DNA of 64,000 bases from Arthrobacter sp. StoSoilB19 (GCF_019977275.1 NZ_AP024650.1:2790001-2854000), one strand, 5' to 3'; shown: positions 20,281-29,708, counted from the stretch's first letter. Program-made: numbers and translations. Notes: generated by a model from the sequence alone, not told the origin.

Positions 20281-21747
20281 TTACTTCCCGGCCAGGCTGA
20301 GCCGGATCTTGACCTCAGTCCCGCCGCCCTCGCGGCGCTCCCACGTGATGGTCCCGCCCAACTCGCTGGTGACAAGCGTGCGCACGATCTGAAGCCCGAG
20401 CCCCTCAACGTGCGGAGTCTGCGGAAGCCCCACCCCGTCATCGGCGATGGTCACAGTCAGTTCTTCGCCGTCGTCCCCTTCGGACCGGTCGGCAACAAGC
20501 CAGACTGTTCCTGCCCTTCCTTCAAGGCCATGCTCCACAGCGTTGGTCACCAGTTCGTTGATGACGAGGGCCAGCGGGGTGGCAAGATCGCTGGGAAGTT
20601 CACCGAAGGTCCCTGACCGTTCGGTCCGGACCTGCTGCGACGGGGAGGCCACCTCAGCAGACAGCCGGAACTGGCGCCCGATCAGTTCGTCGAAATCAAC
20701 ACTTTGCGTCAGGCCCTGCGACAATGTCTCGTGGACCAGCGCGATCGTGGCAACGCGCCGCATCGCCTGCTCCAGGCCCTGCTTCGCCTCATCGCTGACC
20801 ATGCGCCTGGACTGCATCCGCAAGAGCGCAGCCACGGTCTGGAGATTGTTCTTGACCCGGTGGTGGATCTCCCGGATGGTGGCGTCCTTGGTCACCAGCT
20901 CCATTTCGCGTCGGCGCAACTCGGAGACGTCACGGCAGAGAACCAGGGCGCCGAACCGCTGCTGTTCGTCCCGGAGCGGAATGGCCCGCAGGGACAGGCT
21001 GACCCCGCGGGACTCGATCTCGCTGCGCCATGGCATGCGTCCGGTGACAACCAGCGGCAGGGTCTCATCGACCATGCGCCGGTCCTTGAGCAGGCCGGCG
21101 GTGACTTCGGCGAGCGAGCGCCCTTCCAGGGATTCGCCGTCACCCAGGCGCCGGAAGGCCGACACTCCGTTGGGACTGGCGTACTGGACCACGCCATCGG
21201 CATCCAGCCGGATGAGGCCGTCCCCTACGCGGGGCGCGCCCCGGCGGGAGCCGGTAGGTGAGGCGAAGTCGGGCCACAACCCAAGCGTGCCCATCCGCAG
21301 GAGGTCGTAGGCGCACTGGCGGTAGGTCAACTCCAGCCGTGACGGCATGCGTGAACTGGAGAGGTCCATATGGGTGGTGACTACCGCAAGGGTCCGGCCG
21401 TTGCGGACCATGGGGACGGCCTCCACCCGCAGCGCCATCTCGCTGTTCCAGTTCGTCTCGCTGGAGCGCTCAATGGACCGGGAGTTCCAGGCTTTGTCCA
21501 CGAGCGGTTGCAGGTCTGACCGGATTCCCTCGCCGACGAAGTCGCTGTGGAACGCCGTGTGCGTGGTGGACGGGCGTACGTGCGCCAAAGCGATGTAGCC
21601 AAGCTCCGGGTGGGGGAACCAGAGCGCCAGGTCGGCGAACGCCAAGTCCGCGACCATCTGCCAGTCCCCCACCAGGAGGTGCAGCCATTCGGCATCGCCC
21701 GGCCCGAAATCAGCATGTTCCCTGATAGGGTCCGTAAAGATTGCCAC
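20281..21747 (-). CDS. pdtaS: Sensor histidine kinase PdtaS
   Basis: This 488-residue cytosolic kinase has no membrane helix. An N-terminal GAF-like domain (about 1-150) and a PAS domain (about 175-280) precede a HisKA_2-type phosphoacceptor box, H-H-R-V-K-N-N-L-Q near residue 292. The C-terminal HATPase domain contains N-E-L-V-T-N-A-V-E-H and D-D-G-V-G-L. PdtaS phosphorylates the RNA-binding antiterminator PdtaR, whose gene is not in the window. The GTG start has GGAGGT just upstream. The gene begins 27 bp after the glutamate dehydrogenase gene and could be co-transcribed with it. Confidence 0.9.
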   Translation of the reverse strand: MAIFTDPIREHADFGPGDAEWLHLLVGDWQMVADLAFADLALWFPHPELGYIALAHVRPSTTHTAFHSDFVGEGIRSDLQPLVDKAWNSRSIERSSETNWNSEMALRVEAVPMVRNGRTLAVVTTHMDLSSSRMPSRLELTYRQCAYDLLRMGTLGLWPDFASPTGSRRGAPRVGDGLIRLDADGVVQYASPNGVSAFRRLGDGESLEGRSLAEVTAGLLKDRRMVDETLPLVVTGRMPWRSEIESRGVSLSLRAIPLRDEQQRFGALVLCRDVSELRRREMELVTKDATIREIHHRVKNNLQTVAALLRMQSRRMVSDEAKQGLEQAMRRVATIALVHETLSQGLTQSVDFDELIGRQFRLSAEVASPSQQVRTERSGTFGELPSDLATPLALVINELVTNAVEHGLEGRAGTVWLVADRSEGDDGEELTVTIADDGVGLPQTPHVEGLGLQIVRTLVTSELGGTITWERREGGGTEVKIRLSLAGK

Positions 21748-21774
21748 TGCACCTCCATTTGCGACGCCGGATTG

Positions 21775-24700
21775 CTAGCGTCGGACGATTGACCTCAAGA
21801 GCCTCAATGCTACCGACAGCGAGGCCATGTCGTCGGCCTCGAGTGCATTCACCTCGTCGAACATGCTCTTTGCCCTGCCCAGCTGCTCGGCATTTTGTGC
21901 CTCCCAGTCCTTGAGTCGTGCATCGGGGGCGTCGGCGGCAGACGTAGCGTCCAGCACCGCCGTCGTCATGTCCGACACCGTTGAGTACAGATCGTCGCGC
22001 AGGGCAGCCCTTGCCAGCGCCTGCCACCGGTCCTGTCGGGGCAGGCTGCTGATCCGCTCCAGCAGCGAGTCGGCATGGAACCGGTTGAACACCGTGTAGT
22101 AGACGGCGGCGATCTGCTCCACCGGGTCTTTCCGGGTCCGGGCGATCTTTGCGATGTCCAGCAGCACGAAGCTCTCGAACAGTTCTGCCCAGCGCAGGGC
22201 AAGGCCTTCGGGCAGTTGCCACTCGCGGCCCTTCGCCAGCCATTCCGCCACCCGCTCGCGGTCGTCGCCGCGCAGGTAGTCCAGCAGCCGGGCCCGCATG
22301 GGATCCATGAGCGGCTTGAACTCGGCCACCACGTCTGCGATGGGGCGTGAAACGCTCTCCTGGCTCAGCAGCCACCGGACCGCACGGTCCAGAAGCCGAC
22401 GGATGTCCAGGTGGACGGTGCTCCAGTGCTCCGTGGGGAACGAGGCAGGCAGGCTGTTCAGCTCGCCCACCATCGCATCCAGTTCGTACACCTCGCGCAG
22501 CGCCACGAATGCCTTGGCCACGGCCACTTCACTGGCCGAGGTTTCCTCCATGACGCGGAAGGCGAAGGTGATGCCGCCCAGGTTGATCATGTCGTTCGCC
22601 ACCACGGTGGCGATAATCTCGCGGCGCAGGGGGTGGGTGTCCAGTTCCGCATCGAAGCGTTCCCGCACCTGGTGCGGGAAGTAGGAACGCAACGTCTGCC
22701 GGAACCACGGGTCATCGGCAAGGTCGCTGTCCCGCAGCGCTGATGCAAGCTCGATCTTGGCGTAGGCGGCCAGCACCGAAAGCTCGGGAGAAGTCAGGCC
22801 CTGGCCTTGCTGCAGCCGGTCCCGGAGCATTGCCGTGCTGGGCAGCGCTTCCAGGTCGCGATTCAAGTCGGCGCTCTTCTCCAGCCAGTCCATGAGCCGC
22901 TCGTAGCTCGGGCTCCACTCCGCGACGCGGGTCCTGTCGTTCAGCAGCAGGATGTTCTGGTCGATGTTGTCTTCGAGGACCAGCCGGCCCACCTCATCGG
23001 TCATGGAGGCGAGGAAGTCGGCCCGCTCACCGGCCGGCAGTTTGCCAGCCGCAACCATCCGGTCAACGAAGATCTTGATGTTCACTTCGTGGTCCGAGCA
23101 GTCCACGCCGGCGGAGTTGTCGATCGCGTCCGTGTTGAGAATGACGCCCTGCAACGCTGCCTCGATACGTCCGCGCTGGGTCATGCCCAGGTTTCCGCCT
23201 TCACCCACCACCTTGACGCGCAGGTCCCGGCCGTTGACGCGGATGGCATCGTTGGCTTTGTCGCCCACGGATGCGTTGGATTCGGAGCTCGCCTTGACGT
23301 AGGTACCGATACCGCCGTTGTAGAGAAGGTCGGCAGGCGCCAGCAGGATGGCACGCAGCAGCTCGGGAGGGCTGAGTTCAGTGGTGTCCGCCGGGAGCCC
23401 CAGCGCGGTCCGAACCTGCGTGGACACGGGAATGGACTTGGCCTGCCGGGCGAAGACCCCGCCGCCTTCACTGATCAGCGACTTGTCGTAGTCGTCCCAC
23501 GAGGACCGGGGCAGCTCGAAAAGTCTCTGCCGCTCCACAAACGAGGACTCCTCGTCCGGCTCCGGGTCCAGGAAGATGTGCCGGTGGTCGAAGGCAGCCA
23601 GCAGGCGGATGTGCCGGGACAGGAGCATCCCATTGCCAAACACGTCACCGGACATGTCCCCCACACCCACCACCGTGAACGGCTCGGTCTGGGTATCCAG
23701 GTCCAGCTCGCTGAAGTGCCGCTTGACCGATTCCCAGGCGCCGCGGGCCGTGATGCCCATGGCCTTGTGGTCGTACCCCACGGAGCCGCCGGAGGCGAAG
23801 GCGTCGCCAAGCCAGAAGCCGTACTCCGCGGAAAGGCTGTTGGCAATGTCTGAGAAAGTAGCCGTTCCCTTGTCCGCCGCGACCACCAGGTAGGAGTCGT
23901 CGTCGTCATGCCTGACAACGTTCGACGGCGGCACGAGCCGTTCGCCGCCGCCTTCCGTGAGAAGGTTGTCAGTTAGATCCAGCAGCCCACGGATGAACGT
24001 CTTGTAGCTTTCGACGCCCTCGGCCATCCAGGCGGCGCGATCCGTGGCGGGATCGGGAAGCTGCTTGGCGAAGAAGCCGCCCTTGGCACCGGTTGGCACG
24101 ATGACGGCGTTCTTGACCGTCTGCGCCTTCACCAGGCCCAGGACCTCCGTCCGGAAATCCTCCCGCCGGTCAGACCAGCGCAGTCCGCCACGCGCCACCT
24201 TGCCGAACCGAAGGTGCACACCCTCAACTCGTGGGGAGTAAACCCAAATTTCAAACATGGGCCGCGGGAAGGGCAGGCCTTCAATCCGCGCGGGATCCAG
24301 CTTGAAGCTCAGGTGCGGCTTGTCCTGGTAGAAGTTGGTGCGAAGCGTGGCCTCAATGAGGTTGACGAAGGTGCGAAGCACGCGGTCGGCGTCCAGCGTT
24401 GCCACCTTTTCGATGGATGCTGCCAGGTCCCGTCCCACGGAGGCCTGTGCCTCGGACCGGTCTCCGTCAGTCAAGGCCGGGTCAAAGCGGGCGGCAAAGA
24501 GCGCCGTGAGGCCCCTTGTCACGTTGGGGTTCGCGAGGAGCGTGTCCGCCATGAAGCCGAAGGAGCTGCTGTTGCCCATCTGGCGCATGTAACGGGCATA
24601 GGCGCGCAGTACGGTGATCTGCCGCCAGTGCAGGCCCTCCCTCAGCACCAGCCGGTCAAAGCTGTCCGATTCCGCAGCGCCCGTGACAGCCGCCCCGAAG

Positions 24701-26628
24701 GATTCCGCGAGAAGCTCTCCCGTTGACATCGGGTCCACGCCGGCCGGGTATTTCAAACCCAGGTCGTACAGGAAGAAGTCGCGGTGGTCTGCTGTTTCGA
24801 TTTCAAACGGCCGTTCATCCAGGACCTCGAGTCCGAGATTATGGAAGTACGGCAAAATCTGGCTCAGGCTCTTGGGCTCCAGCATGTAGAGCTTGACCCT
24901 TGCATCCTCTTCCAGGGTGGCGCCGGCCCCTTCTGGAAGGTACACGTGGACGCCGGGCCTTTCCTGCCGCGCGCCGGTGCTCCGCTCCGCGGCGGCCCCG
25001 TACTTTTCGAAACGCGCAATGTCCTCAAGCGCGTCCTCTACTTCGTAGTCCACGCGGTAGCTGGCCGGGAATGCTTCGGCCCAGATAGCGGCGAGTTCCT
25101 TGGCTTCGGTCGCATCCCGCCCTTCACGCAGGACTTCCGCGATGCCTTCACTCCATGACCTTGCGGCCCGGACCAGCCGCTTTTCCAGCTCATCGCTGTT
25201 GACGTGGCTGACGTCGGCATCCTTGGGCAGCCGAATACGGAAGAACAGCCTGGCGAGGGCGGACTCCGTCATACGGGCTTCGTAATCAATCGAGACCGCC
25301 TGGAACGTTTCCCGCAGTTCCTGTTCTATGCGAAGCCGGACGTTGGTGGTGTAACGGTCGCGCGGCAGGTAAACGACGGCGGACATGAACCGGCCGTAGA
25401 TGTCCGGCCTCAGGAACAGGCGGGTACGCCGCCGTTCCTGCAGCTTCTGGATTCCCAGCGCGGTGGCGGCAAGGTCGGGAATTTCGATCTGGAAAAGTTC
25501 ATCCCGGGGGTAGGTTTCGAGGATTCCCAGGAGGTCCTTGCCCGAGTGCGAGTCCGGCGGGAAACCCGCGCTCTGCAGCACGGCATCCACTTTCTCCCGG
25601 ACAATGGGAATATCGCGGACGGAGCCGGCGTAGGCGCTGGTGGCGAAAAGACCGATGAAACGGCGCTCCCCGTTGACGTTGCCCGCGGCGTCGAAGCTTT
25701 TGATGCCGATGTAGTCCAAGTAGGCCGAGCGGTGGACGGTGGACCGTGAATTGGCCTTCGTGATGACCAGTGCACGCTTTTCGCGGGCCTTCTTACGGCC
25801 GGTATCAGTGAGGTGCTGGATGTGCGGGGAGTCGGCGGCCGCGCGCAGCAGCCCGAGGCCGCTGTCCTCGCGCAGTTCGAGGACGTCTTCGCCGTCCACG
25901 TTGAGAAGGTCGTACTCACGGTAGCCGAGGAACGTGAAGTTCCCTTCGTCAAGCCACCGCAGCAAGTCCTTGGCCTGCCGCAGTTCGGCAATCTGGGCGG
26001 GATTGGCCACCCGGTCCAGGCTTTCGGCGATTTCCAGGGCCTTTTGGCGCATTTTGGGCCAGTCTTCGACGGCGGCGCGCACATCTTTCAGCACGCGGGT
26101 CAGGCCGGCGAGCAGGGACGCCTTCACGTCGTCGGAGACGCGTTGGATTTCGACGGCGATCCACGACTCCATGTGCGACGCGTTCTCACCCTGCGCGATG
26201 AGGTGGGAGAGGTTTGGCATTGCCGCGGTATCCCCACTTGATATGCCCAAGTGCGCGGGGACCCTGTTCACCTTGACCAGTTCGCCCGTTTCCCGGTTCC
26301 TGGTGGCCACGAAAAGCGGGTGGACCACAAGCTTGATGGCGGCGTGCTGCCTGACCAGTTCTGAGTTCACGGAGTCGACAAGAAACGGCATGTCGTCGGT
26401 GACGACAAAGATGACGCTGCTGTCCTCTTCGTCGATGATCGAGATCTTCGCCTGCCCGGGCTGCCGTACTGATGCTGTCCGGCGGTGTTCCTCGGCCCGG
26501 GACTCCAGTACGTCGCGGGGGTAGCTTCGGGCATCCTCCTCAGCCAGGTGCTGGTAGTAGTCCCCCATGAAGCCTTCAAGGCTTTCAATGGAGAGGGGCT
26601 GGTCCTCCACACTGGATCCAGACGACAT
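21775..26628 (-). CDS. gdh: NAD-specific glutamate dehydrogenase, large (GDH-180) type
   Basis: This enzyme of about 1617 residues catalyses oxidative deamination of glutamate to 2-oxoglutarate. The length matches the 1600-residue class (Rv2476c-like). Long regulatory N- and C-terminal regions flank the catalytic core near residues 700-1200, which contains K-V-A-R-G-G-L-R-W-S-D-R, P-T-G-A-K-G-G-F and G-D-M-S-G-D-V-F-G-N-G-M. The ATG at 26628 is chosen because GGAGG lies 8 nt upstream. The frame stays open to 26904, but that part overlaps the antisense-free 3' end of the CpaE-like gene in a different frame. An alternative ATG is at 26643. Confidence 0.93.
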   Translation of the reverse strand: MSSGSSVEDQPLSIESLEGFMGDYYQHLAEEDARSYPRDVLESRAEEHRRTASVRQPGQAKISIIDEEDSSVIFVVTDDMPFLVDSVNSELVRQHAAIKLVVHPLFVATRNRETGELVKVNRVPAHLGISSGDTAAMPNLSHLIAQGENASHMESWIAVEIQRVSDDVKASLLAGLTRVLKDVRAAVEDWPKMRQKALEIAESLDRVANPAQIAELRQAKDLLRWLDEGNFTFLGYREYDLLNVDGEDVLELREDSGLGLLRAAADSPHIQHLTDTGRKKAREKRALVITKANSRSTVHRSAYLDYIGIKSFDAAGNVNGERRFIGLFATSAYAGSVRDIPIVREKVDAVLQSAGFPPDSHSGKDLLGILETYPRDELFQIEIPDLAATALGIQKLQERRRTRLFLRPDIYGRFMSAVVYLPRDRYTTNVRLRIEQELRETFQAVSIDYEARMTESALARLFFRIRLPKDADVSHVNSDELEKRLVRAARSWSEGIAEVLREGRDATEAKELAAIWAEAFPASYRVDYEVEDALEDIARFEKYGAAAERSTGARQERPGVHVYLPEGAGATLEEDARVKLYMLEPKSLSQILPYFHNLGLEVLDERPFEIETADHRDFFLYDLGLKYPAGVDPMSTGELLAESFGAAVTGAAESDSFDRLVLREGLHWRQITVLRAYARYMRQMGNSSSFGFMADTLLANPNVTRGLTALFAARFDPALTDGDRSEAQASVGRDLAASIEKVATLDADRVLRTFVNLIEATLRTNFYQDKPHLSFKLDPARIEGLPFPRPMFEIWVYSPRVEGVHLRFGKVARGGLRWSDRREDFRTEVLGLVKAQTVKNAVIVPTGAKGGFFAKQLPDPATDRAAWMAEGVESYKTFIRGLLDLTDNLLTEGGGERLVPPSNVVRHDDDDSYLVVAADKGTATFSDIANSLSAEYGFWLGDAFASGGSVGYDHKAMGITARGAWESVKRHFSELDLDTQTEPFTVVGVGDMSGDVFGNGMLLSRHIRLLAAFDHRHIFLDPEPDEESSFVERQRLFELPRSSWDDYDKSLISEGGGVFARQAKSIPVSTQVRTALGLPADTTELSPPELLRAILLAPADLLYNGGIGTYVKASSESNASVGDKANDAIRVNGRDLRVKVVGEGGNLGMTQRGRIEAALQGVILNTDAIDNSAGVDCSDHEVNIKIFVDRMVAAGKLPAGERADFLASMTDEVGRLVLEDNIDQNILLLNDRTRVAEWSPSYERLMDWLEKSADLNRDLEALPSTAMLRDRLQQGQGLTSPELSVLAAYAKIELASALRDSDLADDPWFRQTLRSYFPHQVRERFDAELDTHPLRREIIATVVANDMINLGGITFAFRVMEETSASEVAVAKAFVALREVYELDAMVGELNSLPASFPTEHWSTVHLDIRRLLDRAVRWLLSQESVSRPIADVVAEFKPLMDPMRARLLDYLRGDDRERVAEWLAKGREWQLPEGLALRWAELFESFVLLDIAKIARTRKDPVEQIAAVYYTVFNRFHADSLLERISSLPRQDRWQALARAALRDDLYSTVSDMTTAVLDATSAADAPDARLKDWEAQNAEQLGRAKSMFDEVNALEADDMASLSVALRLLRSIVRR

Positions 26629-26683
26629 CGACAACGCCTCCATCAGAGATTCTCGCCGCACCTTTGCAGCTCTTATGGCGAGC

Positions 26684-27988
26684 CTAGTCCTTTGCCCTTC
26701 GCCGCGGTGTGGAAGAAAATACAGATGATTTGGACTTTCGCTGGTCGGGTGCACAAACCAGGTCCCGGATAGCGCGCCGGAGGGTCGATTCGGGCGACGC
26801 TTCGAGCAGCAGTGATCCGGCCAGGAGTGCGGCGTCGGCGGCGACAGGGTCGTAAGGCAGGAACGCCTTGAGGCTGGACGCGGGGCCGTACCGTTCCCAC
26901 GCATCCCGCAGTTGGCGCTCGGGGGCCCTTCCCACGGACGACGAACGCACCTTGTTCATTACGACTGTGGGCGATGCCTGCGGGACTGCGCCCTCCAGCT
27001 CGGCAAGTGCACGGACCAGCCGTGGAACACCCACGGGATCAGCAGCGCCGACGGCATACACAGTGTCCGCCAGTTCCAGCGGACGCAGTGTCGCCGCGTT
27101 CCGTCGAGGCGCCGTGGTGTCAAAGCTCAGTTCCTCATCCGCCTCAAGGCAAAACCCGGTGTCCACCACCACAACATCGGCAATCTGCCGGGCCCGCTCA
27201 AGGACCAGTCCCAGGGCAGGGGCGCGGAGTTCCGTCCACCGATCGGCCCGGGTTATGCCGGTCAGCACCCGGAACGTCCCGGCCGTGGTGGCGACCGTGG
27301 CGGCCACCTTCCGCAGTGCCTCGGCGTCCAGCAGGCCCTGGTCTGCAAGCCTGCACGCCTGGGCAAGCCCGGCTGACTCATCCAGGAGTCCCAGCACTGC
27401 CGCCACGCTGGCGCCGTACGTGTCGGCGTCGACCAGCAGGACTGACCGGCCGTCGGCGGCCATCTCACCGGCGATGTTCACAGCAACCGTTGTACGTCCC
27501 GGAGATCCGGCGGGACCCCAAACAACGATCAGCTGCCCGGCCCCGCGCCCCTCCTCGTCCAACGCCGGCACAACGGGATCCGTTGCCAGTGCAGCAGCGG
27601 TATCGGCGGCCGCGCTGAGGTTCGCCGGACGAAGCGCGCCGGTCAGCTGGGCGACGGCGTCCGCGATCCTTTCCGAAAGCTCCGCGGACTCAACGCCCGA
27701 CAGCGCCGAAGCGACACCTATCGTGCGGAGTCTGGCTGCCTCCTCCGCGTTATCGGTCAGCGCGACGATCGCCACGCCAACAGCTCCAAGACGGTCAACC
27801 AGGGACGCGGTCAGCCCCTCTGAACCCTCTGCCACGACTGCCGCCCTCGCCAGCCCGCTCTGGCAGGCAGCAAGCAGTTCGGGAAGTTCAGCGCACCTGC
27901 GAACCACCGTGACCGGGCCGTGGAGTCTTTCGAGCCCGCCCACCAGGTCCTCGCGGCTCTGGCCGACGGTGACAACGGGAATGTTCAT
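26684..27988 (-). CDS. CpaE-like ParA/MinD-family ATPase
   Basis: This protein of about 434 residues has an N-terminal receiver-like region (1-130) without a clear phosphorylatable Asp pocket. The P-loop NTPase domain has the loop G-P-A-G-S-P-G-R-T-T, a variant of the deviant Walker motif with R where Lys is usual, and L-L-V-D-A-D-T-Y-G. This order is that of CpaE proteins, which localise Flp/tad pilus or secretion machines. The ATG at 27988 overlaps the upstream SAF-domain gene by 4 bp. No CpaF ATPase or TadB/C membrane genes are nearby, so the partner machine, if any, is elsewhere. Confidence 0.72.
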   Translation of the reverse strand: MNIPVVTVGQSREDLVGGLERLHGPVTVVRRCAELPELLAACQSGLARAAVVAEGSEGLTASLVDRLGAVGVAIVALTDNAEEAARLRTIGVASALSGVESAELSERIADAVAQLTGALRPANLSAAADTAAALATDPVVPALDEEGRGAGQLIVVWGPAGSPGRTTVAVNIAGEMAADGRSVLLVDADTYGASVAAVLGLLDESAGLAQACRLADQGLLDAEALRKVAATVATTAGTFRVLTGITRADRWTELRAPALGLVLERARQIADVVVVDTGFCLEADEELSFDTTAPRRNAATLRPLELADTVYAVGAADPVGVPRLVRALAELEGAVPQASPTVVMNKVRSSSVGRAPERQLRDAWERYGPASSLKAFLPYDPVAADAALLAGSLLLEASPESTLRRAIRDLVCAPDQRKSKSSVFSSTPRRRAKD

Positions 27989-28626
27989 CGGGCGCCGCCC
28001 GGATTCCACACCACGGAGATCTTGGCCTCGTTTGCCTGGGCCCCCAGCAACGCAGGCATCTGCTTGTCCTCCACCAGGACCATCAGCACAGTGGTCTTTG
28101 ACGATCCAAGAGCGGTGGATCCCGTGGAGACCTCTGCAATTTCCGCTCCGGGAAGGATCAGCCTGGGCTCGCTGAATCCATTCTTCGCATCCGGCTGTGC
28201 CACCCAGACGTCCACGCGGGCACCGGCAACTGCCTGTGACGGCAAGGTCTGCTCAACGCTGAGGGCGACGGGCTTCCGGTCCAGCCGATCCACCGTGCCG
28301 AGGCTTGCCCTGGGAACCAGTTGGTCTTTTGCGATTCTTTGCAACGCGACCACGTCCTGGGGCAGGCCGGCCTCGACAGTGATGTAGTGCTGTTCGGCAT
28401 CGCCCAGCCGGACCTTGGCGCGGACTACATTGTCGGGCGTCAGGCGCTCACCAACGGCTATGCCGTCCCGTGCGGCGTAGACCTCGGTGGTGCGGTCTGC
28501 ACTTCCGACAAGGAAGACGACTCCGGCGACGGACACCAGGACCAGGAGAACGCCAACCAGCAGCCGGGGGTCCTTCCACGATGGACGCTTAAGCCGCGCT
28601 GCAGTTGCACTTGAATCAGGAACCAT
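27985..28626 (-). CDS. SAF-domain membrane-anchored protein (CpaB/RcpC-like)
   Basis: This 213-residue protein has a basic N-terminus and one membrane helix (about residues 22-42). A SAF domain follows (A-A-R-D-G-I-A-V-G-E-R-L-T-P-D-N-V), then an extracytoplasmic region. Proteins of this layout are the CpaB/RcpC components of Flp pilus assembly. The ATG at 28626 is chosen because GGGGAG stands about 6 nt upstream; the frame is open to 28704 without a better site. It is coupled to the CpaE-like gene by an ATGA overlap. Confidence 0.68.
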   Translation of the reverse strand: MVPDSSATAARLKRPSWKDPRLLVGVLLVLVSVAGVVFLVGSADRTTEVYAARDGIAVGERLTPDNVVRAKVRLGDAEQHYITVEAGLPQDVVALQRIAKDQLVPRASLGTVDRLDRKPVALSVEQTLPSQAVAGARVDVWVAQPDAKNGFSEPRLILPGAEIAEVSTGSTALGSSKTTVLMVLVEDKQMPALLGAQANEAKISVVWNPGGAR

Positions 28627-28731
28627 ACCGTTCTCCCCCCAGGTATACCGAGCCTGTCCGCTCTGGCCGGACTCCTCATTGTTACCGCATGGCCCGGTGA
28701 ACAAAAGTCATTTGTCTAAATGGCGCCAATC

Positions 28732-28740
28732 TGTGGATAA
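28732..28740 (-). promoter_or_regulatory. Perfect DnaA box
   Basis: TGTGGATAA is the exact reverse complement of the DnaA-box consensus. It lies in the divergent region between the SAF-domain gene and the HTH gene. It overlaps a possible -10 (GGATAA) with TTGTCT about 17 bp upstream, so DnaA binding could affect transcription. Confidence 0.4.
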
Positions 28741-28778
28741 CAGCCACAAAATGAGCCACTTGATGGCAAAATGGATAC

Positions 28779-28994
28779 ATGCCCAGGTTCCTCACACTCG
28801 CTGACGTCGCGGAGCAGCTCCAGATCAATTCCCCTGCCGCCTACGCCCTGGTCCGCAGCGGTGAGCTGAAGGCTATCCAGGTGGGTGGCCGCGGGCAATG
28901 GCGGGTCGAAGAGAAGATGCTGGAGCAGTACATCGAGGAACGCTACGCCGAGGCCAGCCGCATGATCCAGGAATCGCGCTCGAAGTCCGTCTGA
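28779..28994 (+). CDS. Small excisionase/BldC-type HTH DNA-binding protein
   Basis: This 71-residue protein is a single winged HTH of the MerR/excisionase class (HTH_17): F-L-T-L-A-D-V-A-E-Q-L, A-Y-A-L-V-R-S-G-E-L-K-A and a G-R-G-Q-W-R-V wing. An acidic helix rich in E, R and Q follows. Proteins of this size include BldC and bind direct repeats in head-to-tail arrays. No strong ribosome site is visible, so the transcript may be leaderless or nearly so. It is divergent from the CpaB/CpaE pair. A set of 10-bp-phased repeats 0.7 kb downstream is a candidate target. Confidence 0.75.
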   Translation: MPRFLTLADVAEQLQINSPAAYALVRSGELKAIQVGGRGQWRVEEKMLEQYIEERYAEASRMIQESRSKSV

Positions 28995-28999
28995 CGCCG

Positions 29000-29569
29000 C
29001 TAGCTCCCGCCGGGTTTGTATGACCTGATCATGGCCAGGGCCGTGAAAGGTATTGCTGAAACCTGGCCTACACTGTGACCCCTCCGGGGCTCCCCGGTAT
29101 TGACCATGGCCAGGTCGATGTAGTCCCTGCCAACACGGTCGATCACGCCTGCCAGCCTGCTGGTCCCGGCTCCACCACCAATCGTTACCGAGAGCTCCGC
29201 CCGGTCGCGCGCCAGGCCACGCAGGGCATGCGCCAATCCGATCGACCGGCGGACCGGTGAAGTCTCCGCCAATGCGTGCCTGCCCAGGCCAACGTAGCGT
29301 GCCGCCGCCGCATAGGGGATGAGCACCTGGTGCTGGCCTTCATCCAGGACCAGTGCATCCGCTCCAGCATGCGTCAGTTCCCCGTGCACCGTTTCGCCGC
29401 AGATGAGCTGAACACCGATCCGGTACCCAACAGCGGCGCGCAACCTGCCTTCAAGGGGCAGGCTCACCATTTCTGCCCGCGCGCGCTCGTTGACCTCACT
29501 GTCCAGCGCCAGCCGCTCAGCCTCCGCAAGCTGGCTTTCCATGTCATTGAAGAGTGCATCCCAGCGCAT
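29000..29569 (-). CDS. Conserved protein of unknown function
   Basis: This protein of about 189 residues has an acidic helical start (M-R-W-D-A-L-F-N-D-M-E) and two similar beta-rich segments, one near 60-95 and one near 125-165. The second includes R-L-A-G-V-I-D-R-V-G-R-D-Y-I-D-L. These resemble paired SH3-like or Sm-like barrels, but no named family was recognised. The ATG at 29569 starts the conserved-looking part; an upstream extension to 29668 would run through the repeat array. It is convergent with the HTH gene (5 bp between stops) and divergent from the LysM gene. Confidence 0.6.
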   Translation of the reverse strand: MRWDALFNDMESQLAEAERLALDSEVNERARAEMVSLPLEGRLRAAVGYRIGVQLICGETVHGELTHAGADALVLDEGQHQVLIPYAAAARYVGLGRHALAETSPVRRSIGLAHALRGLARDRAELSVTIGGGAGTSRLAGVIDRVGRDYIDLAMVNTGEPRRGHSVGQVSAIPFTALAMIRSYKPGGS

Positions 29570-29635
29570 TCCGCCAGCGTAGGGTCCCCCTGTCCGGCCC
29601 GTCAATGCGCCGTCTTTTTCATTCCAACGTATGGA

Positions 29636-29700
29636 CAAATACTTTGATCGCGGTCCAAACTGATTCAAACATCAATAAACAGCATCAAACGCTATCAAAG
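29636..29700 (+). repeat. 10-bp-phased CAAAC-like direct repeats
   Basis: Pentamers of the form (C/T)AAA(C/G/T) recur on an exact 10-bp register ending at 29640, 29660, 29670, 29680, 29690 and 29700. Only the 29650 position is missed. The last copy runs into the AAAGGAG ribosome site of the LysM gene. This looks like a cooperative binding array for a small head-to-tail DNA-binding protein. Confidence 0.55.
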
Positions 29701-29708
29701 GAGTACTA

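Noticed and set aside
26629..26904. N-terminal extension of the glutamate dehydrogenase
   Set aside because: It would overlap the 3' end of the CpaE-like gene, is rich in P/R/S with no similarity to the family, and a better ribosome site stands before 26628.
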